NCBI RefSeq assembly: GCF_021654115.1
Contig: NZ_JAIWJF010000003.1
Coordinates: 124,001 to 188,000 of the forward strand
Origin: Furfurilactobacillus milii
Lineage (GTDB): Bacteria; Bacillota; Bacilli; Lactobacillales; Lactobacillaceae
Direction: 5' to 3'
DNA length: 64,000 nt
The position numbers and the translations under genes were made by a program. Position 1 is the stretch's first letter, and every line of letters begins with the position of its first letter. Positions 15,693-25,189 of the stretch are shown in pieces. Below the pieces are notes generated by a model. That model was not told the DNA's origin, searched no databases, and was given only the letters and a program-made list of their open reading frames with translations.

Positions 15693-16811
15693 ATGGCAAA
15701 CAACGATTCATCTAAGCCAATTGTAGACTTTGCTGCGATTAAGGAAAATCTCGGTAGCGAATACAAAATGGTTCAAGTTCTAGACGGTTCTGCCAAAGTT
15801 GTTAATCAAGAGGTGTTTGACTCATTTAGTGATGAACAACTGGTTGATTTCATGAAGAAAATGGTTTGGGAACGAGCTTTACATGAGCAAACCATGAGCT
15901 TTTCACGTCAAGGTCGGTTAGGGTTCTACGCTCCAACGGCTGGTGAAGAAGCCAGTGAAATGGGTAGTGTCTCAGCTTTTGAACCTCAGGATTTCTTGTT
16001 CCCGGCTTACCGTGACCTACCACAACTGATTCAACACGGTGGCTCAGTTGAAAAAGGCTTCTTATGGTCACGTGGTCATGTTAAGGGTAATCAGTATGAT
16101 CCAAAGTATCGTGCATGGATGCCACAAATTATTATCGGTGCTCAATTCGTTGAAGCTGCCGGTGCTGCTTTAGGAATTAAGAAGAACGGTGAGAACAACG
16201 TTGCCTTTGTTTACACCGGTGATGGTGGGACTTCGCAAGGTGATACGTATGAAGGCTTGAACTTTGCCGGCGCTTTCCAAGCACCATTAGTTGCCATCAT
16301 TCAAAATAACGGCTTTGCAATTTCTGTTCCACGGAAGAAGCAAACAGCTGCCACAACATTAGCTCAAAAGGCCGTTGCTGCCGGAACGCCTTCTGTTCAG
16401 GTTGATGGGATGGATATCTTGGCTGTTTATTCTGTTGCTAAGGCTGCTCGTGAATACGCCGCCGCAGGCAATGGACCAGTGTTGATTGAAACCTTAACTT
16501 ACCGTTACGGTGCTCACAGCTCAGCTGGTGACGATCCTTCACGTTACCGTACTAAGGAAGAAGAAAAGCCTTGGCACGATAACGACCCATTAATCCGTTT
16601 GCGTAAGGTACTAGAAGACAAAGGACTTTGGTCCGATCAACAGGAAAGTGACTATGTTGACGAATGCAAGACGCAGTTCAAGGCTGACTTGAAAGCTGCC
16701 GATGCAGAACCTAAACAAACAAATGTTGAAATGTTAAAGAACACGTTCGAAGTACCAACTCCGAACATCAAGGCACAAATTGCCGAATTTGAAGCAAAGG
16801 AGTCGAAGTAA
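15693..16811 (+). CDS. pdhA: Pyruvate dehydrogenase E1 component, alpha subunit
   Basis: This 372-residue alpha subunit of the thiamine-diphosphate-dependent E1 decarboxylates pyruvate in the pyruvate dehydrogenase complex. The TPP-binding motif is visible as YTGDGGTSQGDTYEGLNFAG ... IQNN around residues 172-208. The phosphorylation-loop region YRYGAHSSAGDDPSRYR is also present. The ATG at 15693 follows AAAGGAA; the longer frame has no ribosome binding site. First gene of a four-gene operon, 2 nt before pdhB, with a probable CcpA site in front. The complex yields acetyl-CoA, probably for acetate, lipid and mevalonate-pathway use under aerobic or low-sugar conditions. Confidence 0.97.
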   Translation: MANNDSSKPIVDFAAIKENLGSEYKMVQVLDGSAKVVNQEVFDSFSDEQLVDFMKKMVWERALHEQTMSFSRQGRLGFYAPTAGEEASEMGSVSAFEPQDFLFPAYRDLPQLIQHGGSVEKGFLWSRGHVKGNQYDPKYRAWMPQIIIGAQFVEAAGAALGIKKNGENNVAFVYTGDGGTSQGDTYEGLNFAGAFQAPLVAIIQNNGFAISVPRKKQTAATTLAQKAVAAGTPSVQVDGMDILAVYSVAKAAREYAAAGNGPVLIETLTYRYGAHSSAGDDPSRYRTKEEEKPWHDNDPLIRLRKVLEDKGLWSDQQESDYVDECKTQFKADLKAADAEPKQTNVEMLKNTFEVPTPNIKAQIAEFEAKESK

Positions 16812-16813
16812 TC

Positions 16814-17791
16814 ATGGCTACGAAAACTTATATTCAAGCGATTACTGACGGACTTGATCAGGTCTTAAGCGACGATGACAAGACGTTAATCTTCGGTGAA
16901 GATGTCGGTAAAAACGGTGGTGTTTTCCGTACCACTCAAGGATTACAAGACAAGTACGGTGAAGACCGGGTATTTGACACACCATTGGCTGAATCAGGTA
17001 TTCTTGGTTTAGCAATGGGACTAGCTGCAACTGGTTGGCGGCCACTTCCTGAAATCCAATTTATGGGTTTCACATTTGAAGCTGTCGACTCCATTGCTGG
17101 TCAAATGTCACGGACACGGTTCCGTTTCGGTGGCGAAAAGAATATGCCAATCACGATTCGGACACCATTTGGTGGTGGGACACATACCGCTGAAATGCAC
17201 TCAGATAACTTGGAAAGCTTCTTCACTGACGTTCCTGGATTGCGTGTGGTAACACCTTCCAATCCTTATGATGCAAAGGGCTTGATTATTTCAGCTGTTG
17301 AAAACAACGACCCCGTATTGTTCATGGAAAACTTGAAGTTGTACCGTTCCATGAAGGCTGAAGTGCCAGACGACAAGTACACGGTTCCGTTGGACACTGC
17401 CAAAGTGGTTCGCGAAGGAACTGATATCACCGTTGTTGCTTACAGTGCTGAAGTTAATGAAGCACTGAAAGTAGCTGACAAACTGGCTAAGGAAAACATT
17501 TCAGTTGAAGTTATCGATTTGGTTTCCCTATCACCAATTGACACAGACACAATCTTCAAGTCAATCGACAAGACGCATCATGTTGTGATGGTTCAAGAAG
17601 CACAACGGATGGCTGGTGTCGGTGCGACAGTTGTATCTGATATCGCTGAAAACGACATTCTTTCATTGGACGCCCCAATTGGACGGGTAGCCGCTCCAGA
17701 CAGCATTTACCCATTTGCTTTGGCTGAAGACGACTGGATTCCGGATGCCGCTGAAATTGAAGCAAAGGTTCGTGAAATCCTCACATACTGA
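16814..17791 (+). CDS. pdhB: Pyruvate dehydrogenase E1 component, beta subunit
   Basis: This 325-residue beta subunit pairs with PdhA to form the alpha2-beta2 E1. Recognisable segments are the N-terminal FGEDVGKNGGVFRTT, the acidic GEDV residue that activates thiamine diphosphate, PEIQFMGF, RTPFGGG and the C-terminal transketolase-C domain with YSAEVNEALK. The start lies only 2 nt after the pdhA stop, with AAAGGAGTCG overlapping the end of pdhA as the ribosome binding site. Length and order are standard for Gram-positive pdh operons. Confidence 0.97.
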   Translation: MATKTYIQAITDGLDQVLSDDDKTLIFGEDVGKNGGVFRTTQGLQDKYGEDRVFDTPLAESGILGLAMGLAATGWRPLPEIQFMGFTFEAVDSIAGQMSRTRFRFGGEKNMPITIRTPFGGGTHTAEMHSDNLESFFTDVPGLRVVTPSNPYDAKGLIISAVENNDPVLFMENLKLYRSMKAEVPDDKYTVPLDTAKVVREGTDITVVAYSAEVNEALKVADKLAKENISVEVIDLVSLSPIDTDTIFKSIDKTHHVVMVQEAQRMAGVGATVVSDIAENDILSLDAPIGRVAAPDSIYPFALAEDDWIPDAAEIEAKVREILTY

Positions 17792-17855
17792 TACTGACGT
17801 TTGATAATCAGATCAGACGGGTTCACCCGTAAATTCGATGAAAGGAAGATATTCC

Positions 17856-19187
17856 ATGTCCTACAAATTCAAATTGCCAGAACTTGGTGAAGGAATGGCC
17901 GAAGGCGAAATTGCTGCCTGGGATGTTAAGGAAGGCGACAAGGTCGCTGAAGATGACACCCTGGTAGAAATTCAAAACGATAAGTCCGTTTCAGAATTAC
18001 CATCACCAGTTGCTGGTACTGTTAAAAAGATTTTTATGCAAGCAGGTGAAACTGCTAAGATTGGCGATCCATTAGTTGAGATCGACGATGGCTCACCTGA
18101 CACACCTGATGATGACGCTGCGCCTGCAGCACCAGCTGAAGCTTCTGCTGCACCTGAAAGTGCCGCTCCAGCGCCAGAACCTGCTGCCACACCAGCTGCA
18201 CCAGCCGCTCCAGCTACCGGTGCCAACCCGAACCCCGTATTGAGCAACCCAAGTAAACTTGTGTTGGCAATGCCATCGGTTCGTCAATACGCTCGTGATA
18301 ACAATGTCGATATTTCAATTGTTGCCCCAACTGGCAAGCATGGGCAGGTATTAAAGAGCGACGTTGATGCCGCTAAGAATGGTGCAGCACCAGCTGCAAC
18401 CACGGCTGCACCAGCTGCCGCAGCGAGTGCTCCCGCTGACACTGCCGCAGCTCCAATCAAGCCATACGTTTCAGCAACGCCTGATCTTGAAACACGTGAA
18501 CCAATGTCAATGACACGGAAGGCGATTGCTAAAGCAATGGTTACCTCCAAGCACACTGCACCACACGTAACGTCATTTGATGATGTCGATGTGACTGCAT
18601 TGATGGCTAACCGGAAGAAGTACAAGGCAATTGCCGCTGACCGTGACATTCATTTGACCTTCTTGCCATATGTTGCCAAGGCTTTGGTTGCCGTCTTAAA
18701 GGACTTCCCAACCTTGAATGCGTCAATTGATGACAGTACTCAAGAAATTGTTTACAAGCACTATTACAACATTGGTATTGCTACGGATACACCACATGGT
18801 CTGTATGTACCAAATGTTAAGAATGCTGATTCCAAGGGCATGTTTGAAATTGCTAAAGAAATCGCTGATAACACCCAGAAGGCTCAAGACAACAAACTGT
18901 CAGCTGCTGAGATGTCCGGTGGTTCCATCACCATTAGTAACGTTGGTTCTATCGGTGGTGGCTGGTTTACACCAGTTATTAACTACCCAGAAGTTGCGAT
19001 CCTTGGTGTTGGTAAGATTGCTAAAGAACCATATGTCAACGACGATGGTGAAATCGTTGTTGGTAACATGTTGAAGCTGTCACTGAGTTATGACCACCGT
19101 TTGATTGATGGTGCAACTGCACAACGCGCATTGAACGAGTTGAAGCAATTGTTGCACGACCCAGACATGCTGTTAATGGAGGGATGA
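17856..19187 (+). CDS. pdhC: Dihydrolipoamide acetyltransferase (E2) of pyruvate dehydrogenase
   Basis: This 443-residue E2 core has one N-terminal lipoyl domain (residues 1-80) with the lipoylated lysine at about 43 in QNDKSVSE. An Ala/Pro-rich flexible linker follows, then a peripheral subunit-binding domain ([15 protein letters not shown], near 145), a second Ala/Pro linker, and the acetyltransferase domain ending with the active-site motif DHRLIDGA. Only one lipoyl domain is present, as in many Gram-positive E2s. The ATG at 17856 has AAAGGAAG 7 nt upstream. It lies 64 nt after pdhB and 7 nt before pdhD. Confidence 0.96.
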   Translation: MSYKFKLPELGEGMAEGEIAAWDVKEGDKVAEDDTLVEIQNDKSVSELPSPVAGTVKKIFMQAGETAKIGDPLVEIDDGSPDTPDDDAAPAAPAEASAAPESAAPAPEPAATPAAPAAPATGANPNPVLSNPSKLVLAMPSVRQYARDNNVDISIVAPTGKHGQVLKSDVDAAKNGAAPAATTAAPAAAASAPADTAAAPIKPYVSATPDLETREPMSMTRKAIAKAMVTSKHTAPHVTSFDDVDVTALMANRKKYKAIAADRDIHLTFLPYVAKALVAVLKDFPTLNASIDDSTQEIVYKHYYNIGIATDTPHGLYVPNVKNADSKGMFEIAKEIADNTQKAQDNKLSAAEMSGGSITISNVGSIGGGWFTPVINYPEVAILGVGKIAKEPYVNDDGEIVVGNMLKLSLSYDHRLIDGATAQRALNELKQLLHDPDMLLMEG

Positions 19188-19194
19188 TTTAACA

Positions 19195-20625
19195 ATGGCT
19201 GATGTAGAACAAAAAGACACGGTGATTATTGGTGCAGGCCCCGGCGGTTACGTTGCCGCTATTCGGGCGGCCGAACTTGGCCAACAAGTGACGGTGGTTG
19301 AACAATCAGAAACGCTCGGCGGTGTTTGTTTAAACGTTGGTTGTGTTCCTTCAAAAGCGTTAATTCAAGCTGGTCACCGTTTACAAGAAGCAAATGATGC
19401 CTCAACTTACGGCATTACAACAGCTGGTCCAGCCACAATCGATTTTGCTAAAACGCAAGAATGGAAGCAAAAGAAGGTTGTTGACCGGATGACCAGCGGG
19501 GTTGCCATGTTGCTGAAGAAGCACAAGGTTGAAGTGATCCGTGGTGAAGCCACACTAGACAGTGACACGCAATTACGTGTTATTGCTCCTGGGCCAAAGC
19601 AGTTCATGAGCCGTGACACAGGTCGGACGCTGGCTTTCAAAGACTTGATCATTGCATCAGGTTCACGACCAGTCGAAATTCCTAACTTCAAATTTGAAGG
19701 TCGGGTTATCGATTCAACTGGCGGTCTGAACTTACCAGAGATTCCTAAGGAACTGGTTGTTATTGGTGGTGGTTATGTCGGGACTGAATTAGCCGGTGCC
19801 TATGCTAACCTCGGTGCTCACGTAACGATTCTTGAAGGCACACCATCGATTCTGCCTAACTTCGAAAAAGACATGGTTTCACTGGTGCTCAAGAACTTGA
19901 AGGCTCATAAAGTTGATGTTATTACGAGCGCGATGGCTAAGAAGTCTGAACAGGATGACAATTCTGTGACTGTCACTTATGAAGTTGATGGCAAGGCTCA
20001 AACAATCAAGGCTGACTACTGCATGGTCACTGTTGGTCGCAAGCCTAACACAGACAACCTTGGCCTTGAATTCACGGATGTTAAAACTGACAAACATGGT
20101 TTCATTGACGTTGACGATCAAGGTCGGACGGCATCTCCACATATCTACGCAATCGGTGATATTGTGAACAATGGTCCAGCATTGGCACACAAAGCCTTCT
20201 TTAACGGTAAGGTTGCCGCTGGTGCAATCGCAGGTCACCACACTGCAAACGATTATGTAAGTGTCCCTGCTGTTTGTTTCGCAGACCCTGAATTGGCCAC
20301 AGTTGGTTACACCCAAGCTGAAGCCAAAGATGCTGGTTTGGAAGTTAGCACCGCTAAGTTCCCATTTGCTGGGAATGCGCGGGCGGTTTCAATGGATCAA
20401 GCAGATGGATTCGTTCGTTTGGTCACAACTAAGGAAGACAACACCCTTGTTGGTGCACAGGTTGTTGGCCCAGATGCCAGTGATTTAATCGCTGAATTAA
20501 GTTTGGCAGTTAACTCACACATGAATGCCGAAGATGTCGCTTTGACCATTCACCCACACCCAACTTTGAGTGAACCGATTCAAGAAGCTGCGGATATCGC
20601 AATCGGTTTCCCAACTCATATCTAA
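19195..20625 (+). CDS. pdhD: Dihydrolipoamide dehydrogenase (E3)
   Basis: This 476-residue flavoprotein reoxidises the lipoyl groups of E2 with NAD. The N-terminal FAD motif is IIGAGPGGYVAA, and the redox disulphide is Cys45-Cys50 in GGVCLNVGCVPS. The NAD-binding motif is VVIGGGYVGTELA near 185, a second FAD contact is YAIGDI, and the C-terminal dimerisation domain carries the catalytic HPHPTLSE. It is the last gene of the pdh operon, 7 nt after pdhC, followed by a terminator. Confidence 0.97.
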   Translation: MADVEQKDTVIIGAGPGGYVAAIRAAELGQQVTVVEQSETLGGVCLNVGCVPSKALIQAGHRLQEANDASTYGITTAGPATIDFAKTQEWKQKKVVDRMTSGVAMLLKKHKVEVIRGEATLDSDTQLRVIAPGPKQFMSRDTGRTLAFKDLIIASGSRPVEIPNFKFEGRVIDSTGGLNLPEIPKELVVIGGGYVGTELAGAYANLGAHVTILEGTPSILPNFEKDMVSLVLKNLKAHKVDVITSAMAKKSEQDDNSVTVTYEVDGKAQTIKADYCMVTVGRKPNTDNLGLEFTDVKTDKHGFIDVDDQGRTASPHIYAIGDIVNNGPALAHKAFFNGKVAAGAIAGHHTANDYVSVPAVCFADPELATVGYTQAEAKDAGLEVSTAKFPFAGNARAVSMDQADGFVRLVTTKEDNTLVGAQVVGPDASDLIAELSLAVNSHMNAEDVALTIHPHPTLSEPIQEAADIAIGFPTHI

Positions 20626-20650
20626 CATTGTAATGCACACATCATTACTG

Positions 20651-20680
20651 AAAAAGAGGCTGGTAACAGCCTCTTTTTTT
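20651..20680 (+). terminator. Terminator of the pdh operon
   Basis: GAGGCTG-GTAA-CAGCCTC followed by T7 lies 31 nt after the pdhD stop. Confidence 0.93.
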
Positions 20681-20885
20681 GCGGAAAATAATACAGACGA
20701 CTGATTGTGCTCACCAATTTTGTGGATTGTGTAGTGCAATTACGGCCTCATGCACTGATTTACTTGATATTCGGAGCCGCTTGGGTAAAATTGTGGTAAA
20801 CATAAACTAATATTTCAATTAATTGAGTCAAACGCATATTTGTTGCTGTACCTAATACGTTTGAGTCAAGAGGGATGGTCTGTTA

Positions 20886-21836
20886 ATGAAGCCAAATGTA
20901 GTGCTATATGGGACCGGGAGATTTAATCAATTATTGTTATCCAGTTTAATCGCGTTGGATTTACCAATTGGCATGGCTGTTATGGATTCTGGGGATGTTG
21001 CTGCTGATCAGCTTTATGCGGATACACAGGTGGCTGCTGAAGGCTGCACGAATTTGAACGTTAAAATTGCAACACAAACTGATCTAGTGACAGCGGATGC
21101 GATTATTTTCGGTGATATTGCGCAGATGGAAGCTGGAGCGGAACGCGATGATGCGTTGAGCGTCGTAATGCCTCGTTTGCGAAACTTCATTCGTGAGGCG
21201 ATGGCACAAGGCTTTAAGGGGAAGATGATTGTCGCCAGTCAGTATGACGATTTGTTGACATACTTTGCCCAGAAGTTTTCCGGTGTTGGCGTCAGCAACT
21301 GCATTGGTGTTGGGACATTAGCCCACACAACGATTTTAAATAACACTTTAGCGCGAACATTTAATGTGCCGCTTGATAGTTTGCATGCCTACGTAGTGGG
21401 AATTGCCAATGATCACTTGATTGCTTGGAGCCGATCAACAGTCGGACCGGCACCAGTGCTTTCACTGATGGCAAATGAGGATATTAACTTTGACGCTGCT
21501 GAATTAGGCGAGATTGAACAGCAGTTGAATGCAACTGCTATTTCGACTAATGATGCACTGCGCGCACAGGCAGTAATTAAAATTTTAAATGGAATCTTTT
21601 TCGATCGTCCGTTTATCGGTTCTTTAACAAACTTGTTGACGATTACTGAAGAACGAGTGACACCACTCAGCACGCCAGTCCGTGTCAATGCAGCTGGGGT
21701 TTCAAAACTCGTTGATGTAAGTTATTCTGATTTGGAGCAACGTCAATTAGACGAAATTGGTAGTCAAGTTCGTGATACTACATTGGCGATTGAAAAGGGA
21801 AGTTTGGAAGAGGACGACGATGAAGACGAACATTGA
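20886..21836 (+). CDS. Lactate/malate dehydrogenase-fold protein lacking catalytic residues
   Basis: This 316-residue protein aligns by eye with L-lactate dehydrogenases over its length: LLTYFAQKFSG matches the helix after the NP loop, then GVGTLAHTT, then LHAYVVG. However, the normal NPVD segment is SQYDD and the DTARFR motif is HTTILN (Asp168 and Arg171 equivalents lost). The catalytic EHGD segment is IAND (His195 equivalent is Ala). The N-terminal dinucleotide motif is GTGRFN, with the third glycine replaced. The C-terminus ends in an acidic tail (EEDDDEDEH). It overlaps the UPF0223 gene by 17 bp, suggesting an operon. It is probably a pseudoenzyme or has a different activity. Confidence 0.8.
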   Translation: MKPNVVLYGTGRFNQLLLSSLIALDLPIGMAVMDSGDVAADQLYADTQVAAEGCTNLNVKIATQTDLVTADAIIFGDIAQMEAGAERDDALSVVMPRLRNFIREAMAQGFKGKMIVASQYDDLLTYFAQKFSGVGVSNCIGVGTLAHTTILNNTLARTFNVPLDSLHAYVVGIANDHLIAWSRSTVGPAPVLSLMANEDINFDAAELGEIEQQLNATAISTNDALRAQAVIKILNGIFFDRPFIGSLTNLLTITEERVTPLSTPVRVNAAGVSKLVDVSYSDLEQRQLDEIGSQVRDTTLAIEKGSLEEDDDEDEH

Positions 21837-22095
21837 TTTACCGTTGGACGAACAATGGTCTCGTCAAGAGATTGTTGTTGCCACTCGTTTATACGAATTA
21901 GTTTTGGAAGCCAATGAGACCGGTGTTGACCGGGAAAAATTATTGGCAGCGTACGACGCGTTTAAGCAAATGATGCCATCAAAAGGTCAACGCCGTCAGT
22001 TAGATCGGCAGTTTGAAAAACAGGCTGGCGTCAGTATTTACGCGACAATTAAACAAGCTCAGAGCAGTTCTCGCAAACGGCTACGAATTGAGTAA
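21820..22095 (+). CDS. UPF0223 family protein (YktA-like)
   Basis: This 91-residue protein resembles the UPF0223/YktA family, with LPLDEQWSRQEIVVATRLYELV at the N-terminus and a basic C-terminal half (KGQRRQLDRQFEKQAGVSIY). The ATG at 21820 lies inside the previous gene, preceded by GAAGAGGA; a longer frame from 21757 overlaps the dehydrogenase-like gene much more. In Bacillus the homologue is also next to the inositol-phosphatase-family gene, supporting the assignment. The function is unknown. Confidence 0.85.
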   Translation: MKTNIDLPLDEQWSRQEIVVATRLYELVLEANETGVDREKLLAAYDAFKQMMPSKGQRRQLDRQFEKQAGVSIYATIKQAQSSSRKRLRIE

Positions 22096-22145
22096 GCGAC
22101 ATTTTGAAAAATATTTAGTGTAAAAATGCAGAAAGGAACAATTGG

Positions 22146-22925
22146 ATGCAAGAAGCAACGTATCAAAAGTGGAATGCACAGGTCACGGCTTGGATCGATG
22201 AGGCGAAGGCTAATATTTTAGAGCACTTCCATGAACCGCTAAACGTTGAACAAAAGTCTGGTCGACGTGATTTGGTTACGCAAGTCGATAAAGAAAATGA
22301 ACAACGATTCGTGGCTCACATTCGCGAATCAGATCCGACCGCACGCATTCTCGGCGAAGAGGGACTTGGCGATGATGTTCAAGATGACAAAGGGCGGTTG
22401 TGGATCATTGATCCGCTGGACGGCACGATGAACTTTGTCAAACAACGGGATGATTTTGCCATTATGTTGTCACTTTACATCGACGGTGTGGGTCAGGCTG
22501 CGTGGTTGTGTGATGTCATGGGTAACCGGTTATTTCATGGCGCTAAAGGGCTAGGTGTTTGGCTCAATGATGATAAAATGACAGCTCCTGCCAATTTACC
22601 GTTAAGTGAGGGCTTAGCAGCGTTATCCGGTCCACTAGTTACTCACGATGTGGATCATATGCAGGCGATTGCGGCGGCAAGTTTAGGGATGCGAATCGTT
22701 GGCAGTGCAGGCATCGCTTTCACTAAAGTCTTACGCGGTCAGCAAGTGTGCTATATCTCATATTTAAGACCTTGGGATTTTGCGACAGGAAAAATTTTAG
22801 CAGAAGAACTTGGTTTAGTAGTGTCCACAGTTGACGGTCAAACGCCGACTGTGCTATCATATGGCGTTGTATTAGTAGCTACGAAGCAGGCACAAAAAGC
22901 TATTGTTGCCATGCAAACCGCGTAA
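22146..22925 (+). CDS. Inositol monophosphatase family protein (YktC-like)
   Basis: This 259-residue metal-dependent phosphatase has the family motifs GEEG (about 71-74), IDPLDGTMNFV (about 94-104) and RPWDFATGKILAEELG near 208. These supply the metal ligands Glu, Asp, Asp and Asp. It probably hydrolyses a small phosphate ester such as inositol phosphate, a nucleotide phosphate or NADP. The substrate cannot be told from sequence. GAAAGGA precedes the ATG. It lies 50 nt after the UPF0223 gene and before typA, as in Bacillus. Length is normal. Confidence 0.88.
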   Translation: MQEATYQKWNAQVTAWIDEAKANILEHFHEPLNVEQKSGRRDLVTQVDKENEQRFVAHIRESDPTARILGEEGLGDDVQDDKGRLWIIDPLDGTMNFVKQRDDFAIMLSLYIDGVGQAAWLCDVMGNRLFHGAKGLGVWLNDDKMTAPANLPLSEGLAALSGPLVTHDVDHMQAIAAASLGMRIVGSAGIAFTKVLRGQQVCYISYLRPWDFATGKILAEELGLVVSTVDGQTPTVLSYGVVLVATKQAQKAIVAMQTA

Positions 22926-22931
22926 TGTCGG

Positions 22932-22968
22932 ACTGTGACACGAGTTAACGAGGAGTCACAGTTTTTTT
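22932..22968 (+). terminator. Terminator before typA
   Basis: ACTGTGAC (22932-22939) and GTCACAGT (22955-22962) form a perfect 8-bp stem followed by T7. Confidence 0.88.
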
Positions 22969-23035
22969 ACGCCTTGTATAAGGGCGCGCGCTACCGATTA
23001 ATTTTAAGTTATTTGAAACGAAGGGAAGTTACACT

Positions 23036-24883
23036 TTGAAAACTAGAGACGATATTCGTAACATTGCTATCATTGCCCACGTTGACCATGGTAAAACAAC
23101 TTTAGTTAACGAATTATTGAAGCAATCCGATACGCTGGATTCCCACACGGAAATCGCGGATCGTGCAATGGATACGAACGCAATCGAACAGGAACGTGGA
23201 ATCACGATCCTGTCAAAGAACACGGCCGTTAAGTACGGTGACAAGCAGATCAACATCTTGGATACACCAGGACACGCGGACTTCGGTGGTGAAGTTGAAC
23301 GTGTTATGAAGATGGTTGATGGTGTGTTATTGGTTGTGGATGCCTATGAAGGAACCATGCCACAAACACGTTTCGTGCTTAAAAAGGCATTGGAACAACA
23401 CTTGACACCAATCGTTGTCATCAACAAGGTGGACCGTCCAGGTGCTCGCCCTGAAGAAGTCGTTGACGAAGTGCTTGATTTGTTCATCGAACTTGGTGCG
23501 GACGAAGACCAATTGGAATTCCCAGTTGTTTATGCTTCTGCTATGAACGGGACTTCTTCATACGATTCAGACCTGTCTACGCAAGAACACACGATGAAAC
23601 CAATCTTTGATACCATTTTAAAGACGATTCCAGCACCAATCGATAACGAAGACGAACCTTTGCAGTTCCAAGTTGCTTTATTGGACTACAACGATTTCGT
23701 TGGTCGTATCGGAATTGGCCGGATTTTCCGTGGAAAGATCAAGGTCGGCGATAACGTTACTGTTATGAAGCTGGACGGTTCAACACAGAACTTCCGTGTA
23801 ACGACCTTATATGGTTTCCTTGGTTTGCAACGAGTTGAAGTTAACGAAGCCAAGGCTGGTGACTTGATCGCCGTGTCTGGGATGGAAGAAATCAACGTTG
23901 GTGAAACTGTGACGCCACAGGATCACCAAGAAGCATTGCCTGTTTTGCGGATTGATGAACCAACTCTGCAAATGTTATTCCGGACGAACGACTCACCACT
24001 TGCTGGTCAAGAAGGTAAGTTTGTGACAACTCGTCAGCTGGAATCACGTTTGAAGCAGGAATTGCACACTGATGTTTCATTACGTGTTGAAGACACCGAC
24101 GAACCAGATGCATGGATGGTTTCTGGTCGTGGTGAATTACACTTATCAATTTTGATTGAGACTCTTCGTCGTGAAGGTTATGAATTACAAGCTTCACGTC
24201 CAGAAGTTATCTATCGTGAAATTGACGGTACGATGGAAGAACCATTTGAAGCCGTTCAAATTGACACACCCGAAGAATACGCCGGTTCCATCATTGACTC
24301 CTTGTCTCAACGCAAGGGTGAAATGAAGAACATGGAAAACACAGGTAATGGTCAAACTCGTTTAGAGTTCTTGGCGCCTTCACGTGGTTTAATCGGTTAC
24401 TCAACTGATTTCTTATCCATGACGCGTGGTTACGGGATTATGAACCATACCTTCGACAAGTACATGCCAGTTATTAAAAACTGGAACCCTGGCCGTCGGA
24501 ACGGGACCTTGGTTTCAATTAACCAAGGTACTGCAACTACGTATGCCATGATGGGTGTTGAAGGTCGTGGTCAGTTGTTCATCGATCCTGGTACCACTGT
24601 GTACGAAGGGATGATTGTTGGTCAGAACAGCCGTGAAAACGACATTTCTGTCAACGTTACCAAGGGTAAGAACATGACTAACGTTCGTTCTTCAAACAAG
24701 GATATGACTGCGACAATCAAGACGCCAACACACTTGACACTTGAAGAATCACTCGAATTCTTGAACGAAGACGAATATTGTGAAATCACACCTGAACACG
24801 TTCGTTTGCGGAAACAAATTTTGGAAACAAACGCACGTGAAAAAGCTTCTAAGCGTCGTAAGGCTGCTGCCCGCGACAACTAA
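23036..24883 (+). CDS. typA: Translational GTPase TypA/BipA
   Basis: This 615-residue ribosome-associated GTPase of the EF-G-like class is needed for ribosome assembly at low temperature and for stress adaptation. G motifs are AHVDHGKTT (G1), the RGIT switch I, DTPGHADFGG (G3) and NKVDRPGARP (G4). These are followed by EF-Tu-like domain II, EF-G-like domains III and V, and the TypA-specific C-terminal domain. It starts with TTG, preceded by AAGGGAAG 6 nt upstream. Monocistronic between two terminators. High-expression codon use is evident. Confidence 0.97.
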   Translation: MKTRDDIRNIAIIAHVDHGKTTLVNELLKQSDTLDSHTEIADRAMDTNAIEQERGITILSKNTAVKYGDKQINILDTPGHADFGGEVERVMKMVDGVLLVVDAYEGTMPQTRFVLKKALEQHLTPIVVINKVDRPGARPEEVVDEVLDLFIELGADEDQLEFPVVYASAMNGTSSYDSDLSTQEHTMKPIFDTILKTIPAPIDNEDEPLQFQVALLDYNDFVGRIGIGRIFRGKIKVGDNVTVMKLDGSTQNFRVTTLYGFLGLQRVEVNEAKAGDLIAVSGMEEINVGETVTPQDHQEALPVLRIDEPTLQMLFRTNDSPLAGQEGKFVTTRQLESRLKQELHTDVSLRVEDTDEPDAWMVSGRGELHLSILIETLRREGYELQASRPEVIYREIDGTMEEPFEAVQIDTPEEYAGSIIDSLSQRKGEMKNMENTGNGQTRLEFLAPSRGLIGYSTDFLSMTRGYGIMNHTFDKYMPVIKNWNPGRRNGTLVSINQGTATTYAMMGVEGRGQLFIDPGTTVYEGMIVGQNSRENDISVNVTKGKNMTNVRSSNKDMTATIKTPTHLTLEESLEFLNEDEYCEITPEHVRLRKQILETNAREKASKRRKAAARDN

Positions 24884-24896
24884 ATTCGTTTTTCAA

Positions 24897-24925
24897 AGCC
24901 TTGTCCATGCGACAGGGCTTTTTTT
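24897..24925 (+). terminator. Terminator after typA
   Basis: AGCCTTGTC (24897-24905) pairs with GACAGGGCT (24911-24919), with one wobble, and is followed by T6. The remaining gene-free stretch to 25189 holds only the ftsW promoter, as far as I can see. Confidence 0.9.
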
Positions 24926-25147
24926 AATCTCGCGGTACTGCTACTGACAAAACTTAGCATTATGGGGTGACTTATGAAACGCTAATTATGACTAGTAATC
25001 CTATATAAAAAATTGAGGTTCTGCGCGGGTGAATCCTGGTCTCGATGGAGGTATTTCCAATTAACATCTTACTAAATGCTCATCATGCAGCTAAATGTTA
25101 AATAAAAACCGTAGATGATTGGCTTGTCGGTAAAGCAGACGTGAGCG

Positions 25148-25158
25148 TATGCTATAAT
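25148..25158 (+). promoter_or_regulatory. Extended -10 promoter element of ftsW
   Basis: TATAAT (25153-25158) is preceded by TGC, giving an extended -10 (TGCTATAAT). No strong -35 is seen. The ftsW start is 32 nt downstream of the hexamer. Confidence 0.6.
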
Positions 25159-25189
25159 ATGAAAAGAATTTTTTTGTGAGGAAAACGAT

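Noticed and set aside
15452-15715. An 87-codon open frame upstream of and overlapping pdhA
   Set aside because: It has no ribosome binding site, contains the predicted pdh promoter and cre-like site, and overlaps the real pdhA start in another frame.
19879-20316. A 145-codon antisense frame inside pdhD
   Set aside because: It is a shadow of a strongly supported gene with high-bias codons and has no translation signals of its own.
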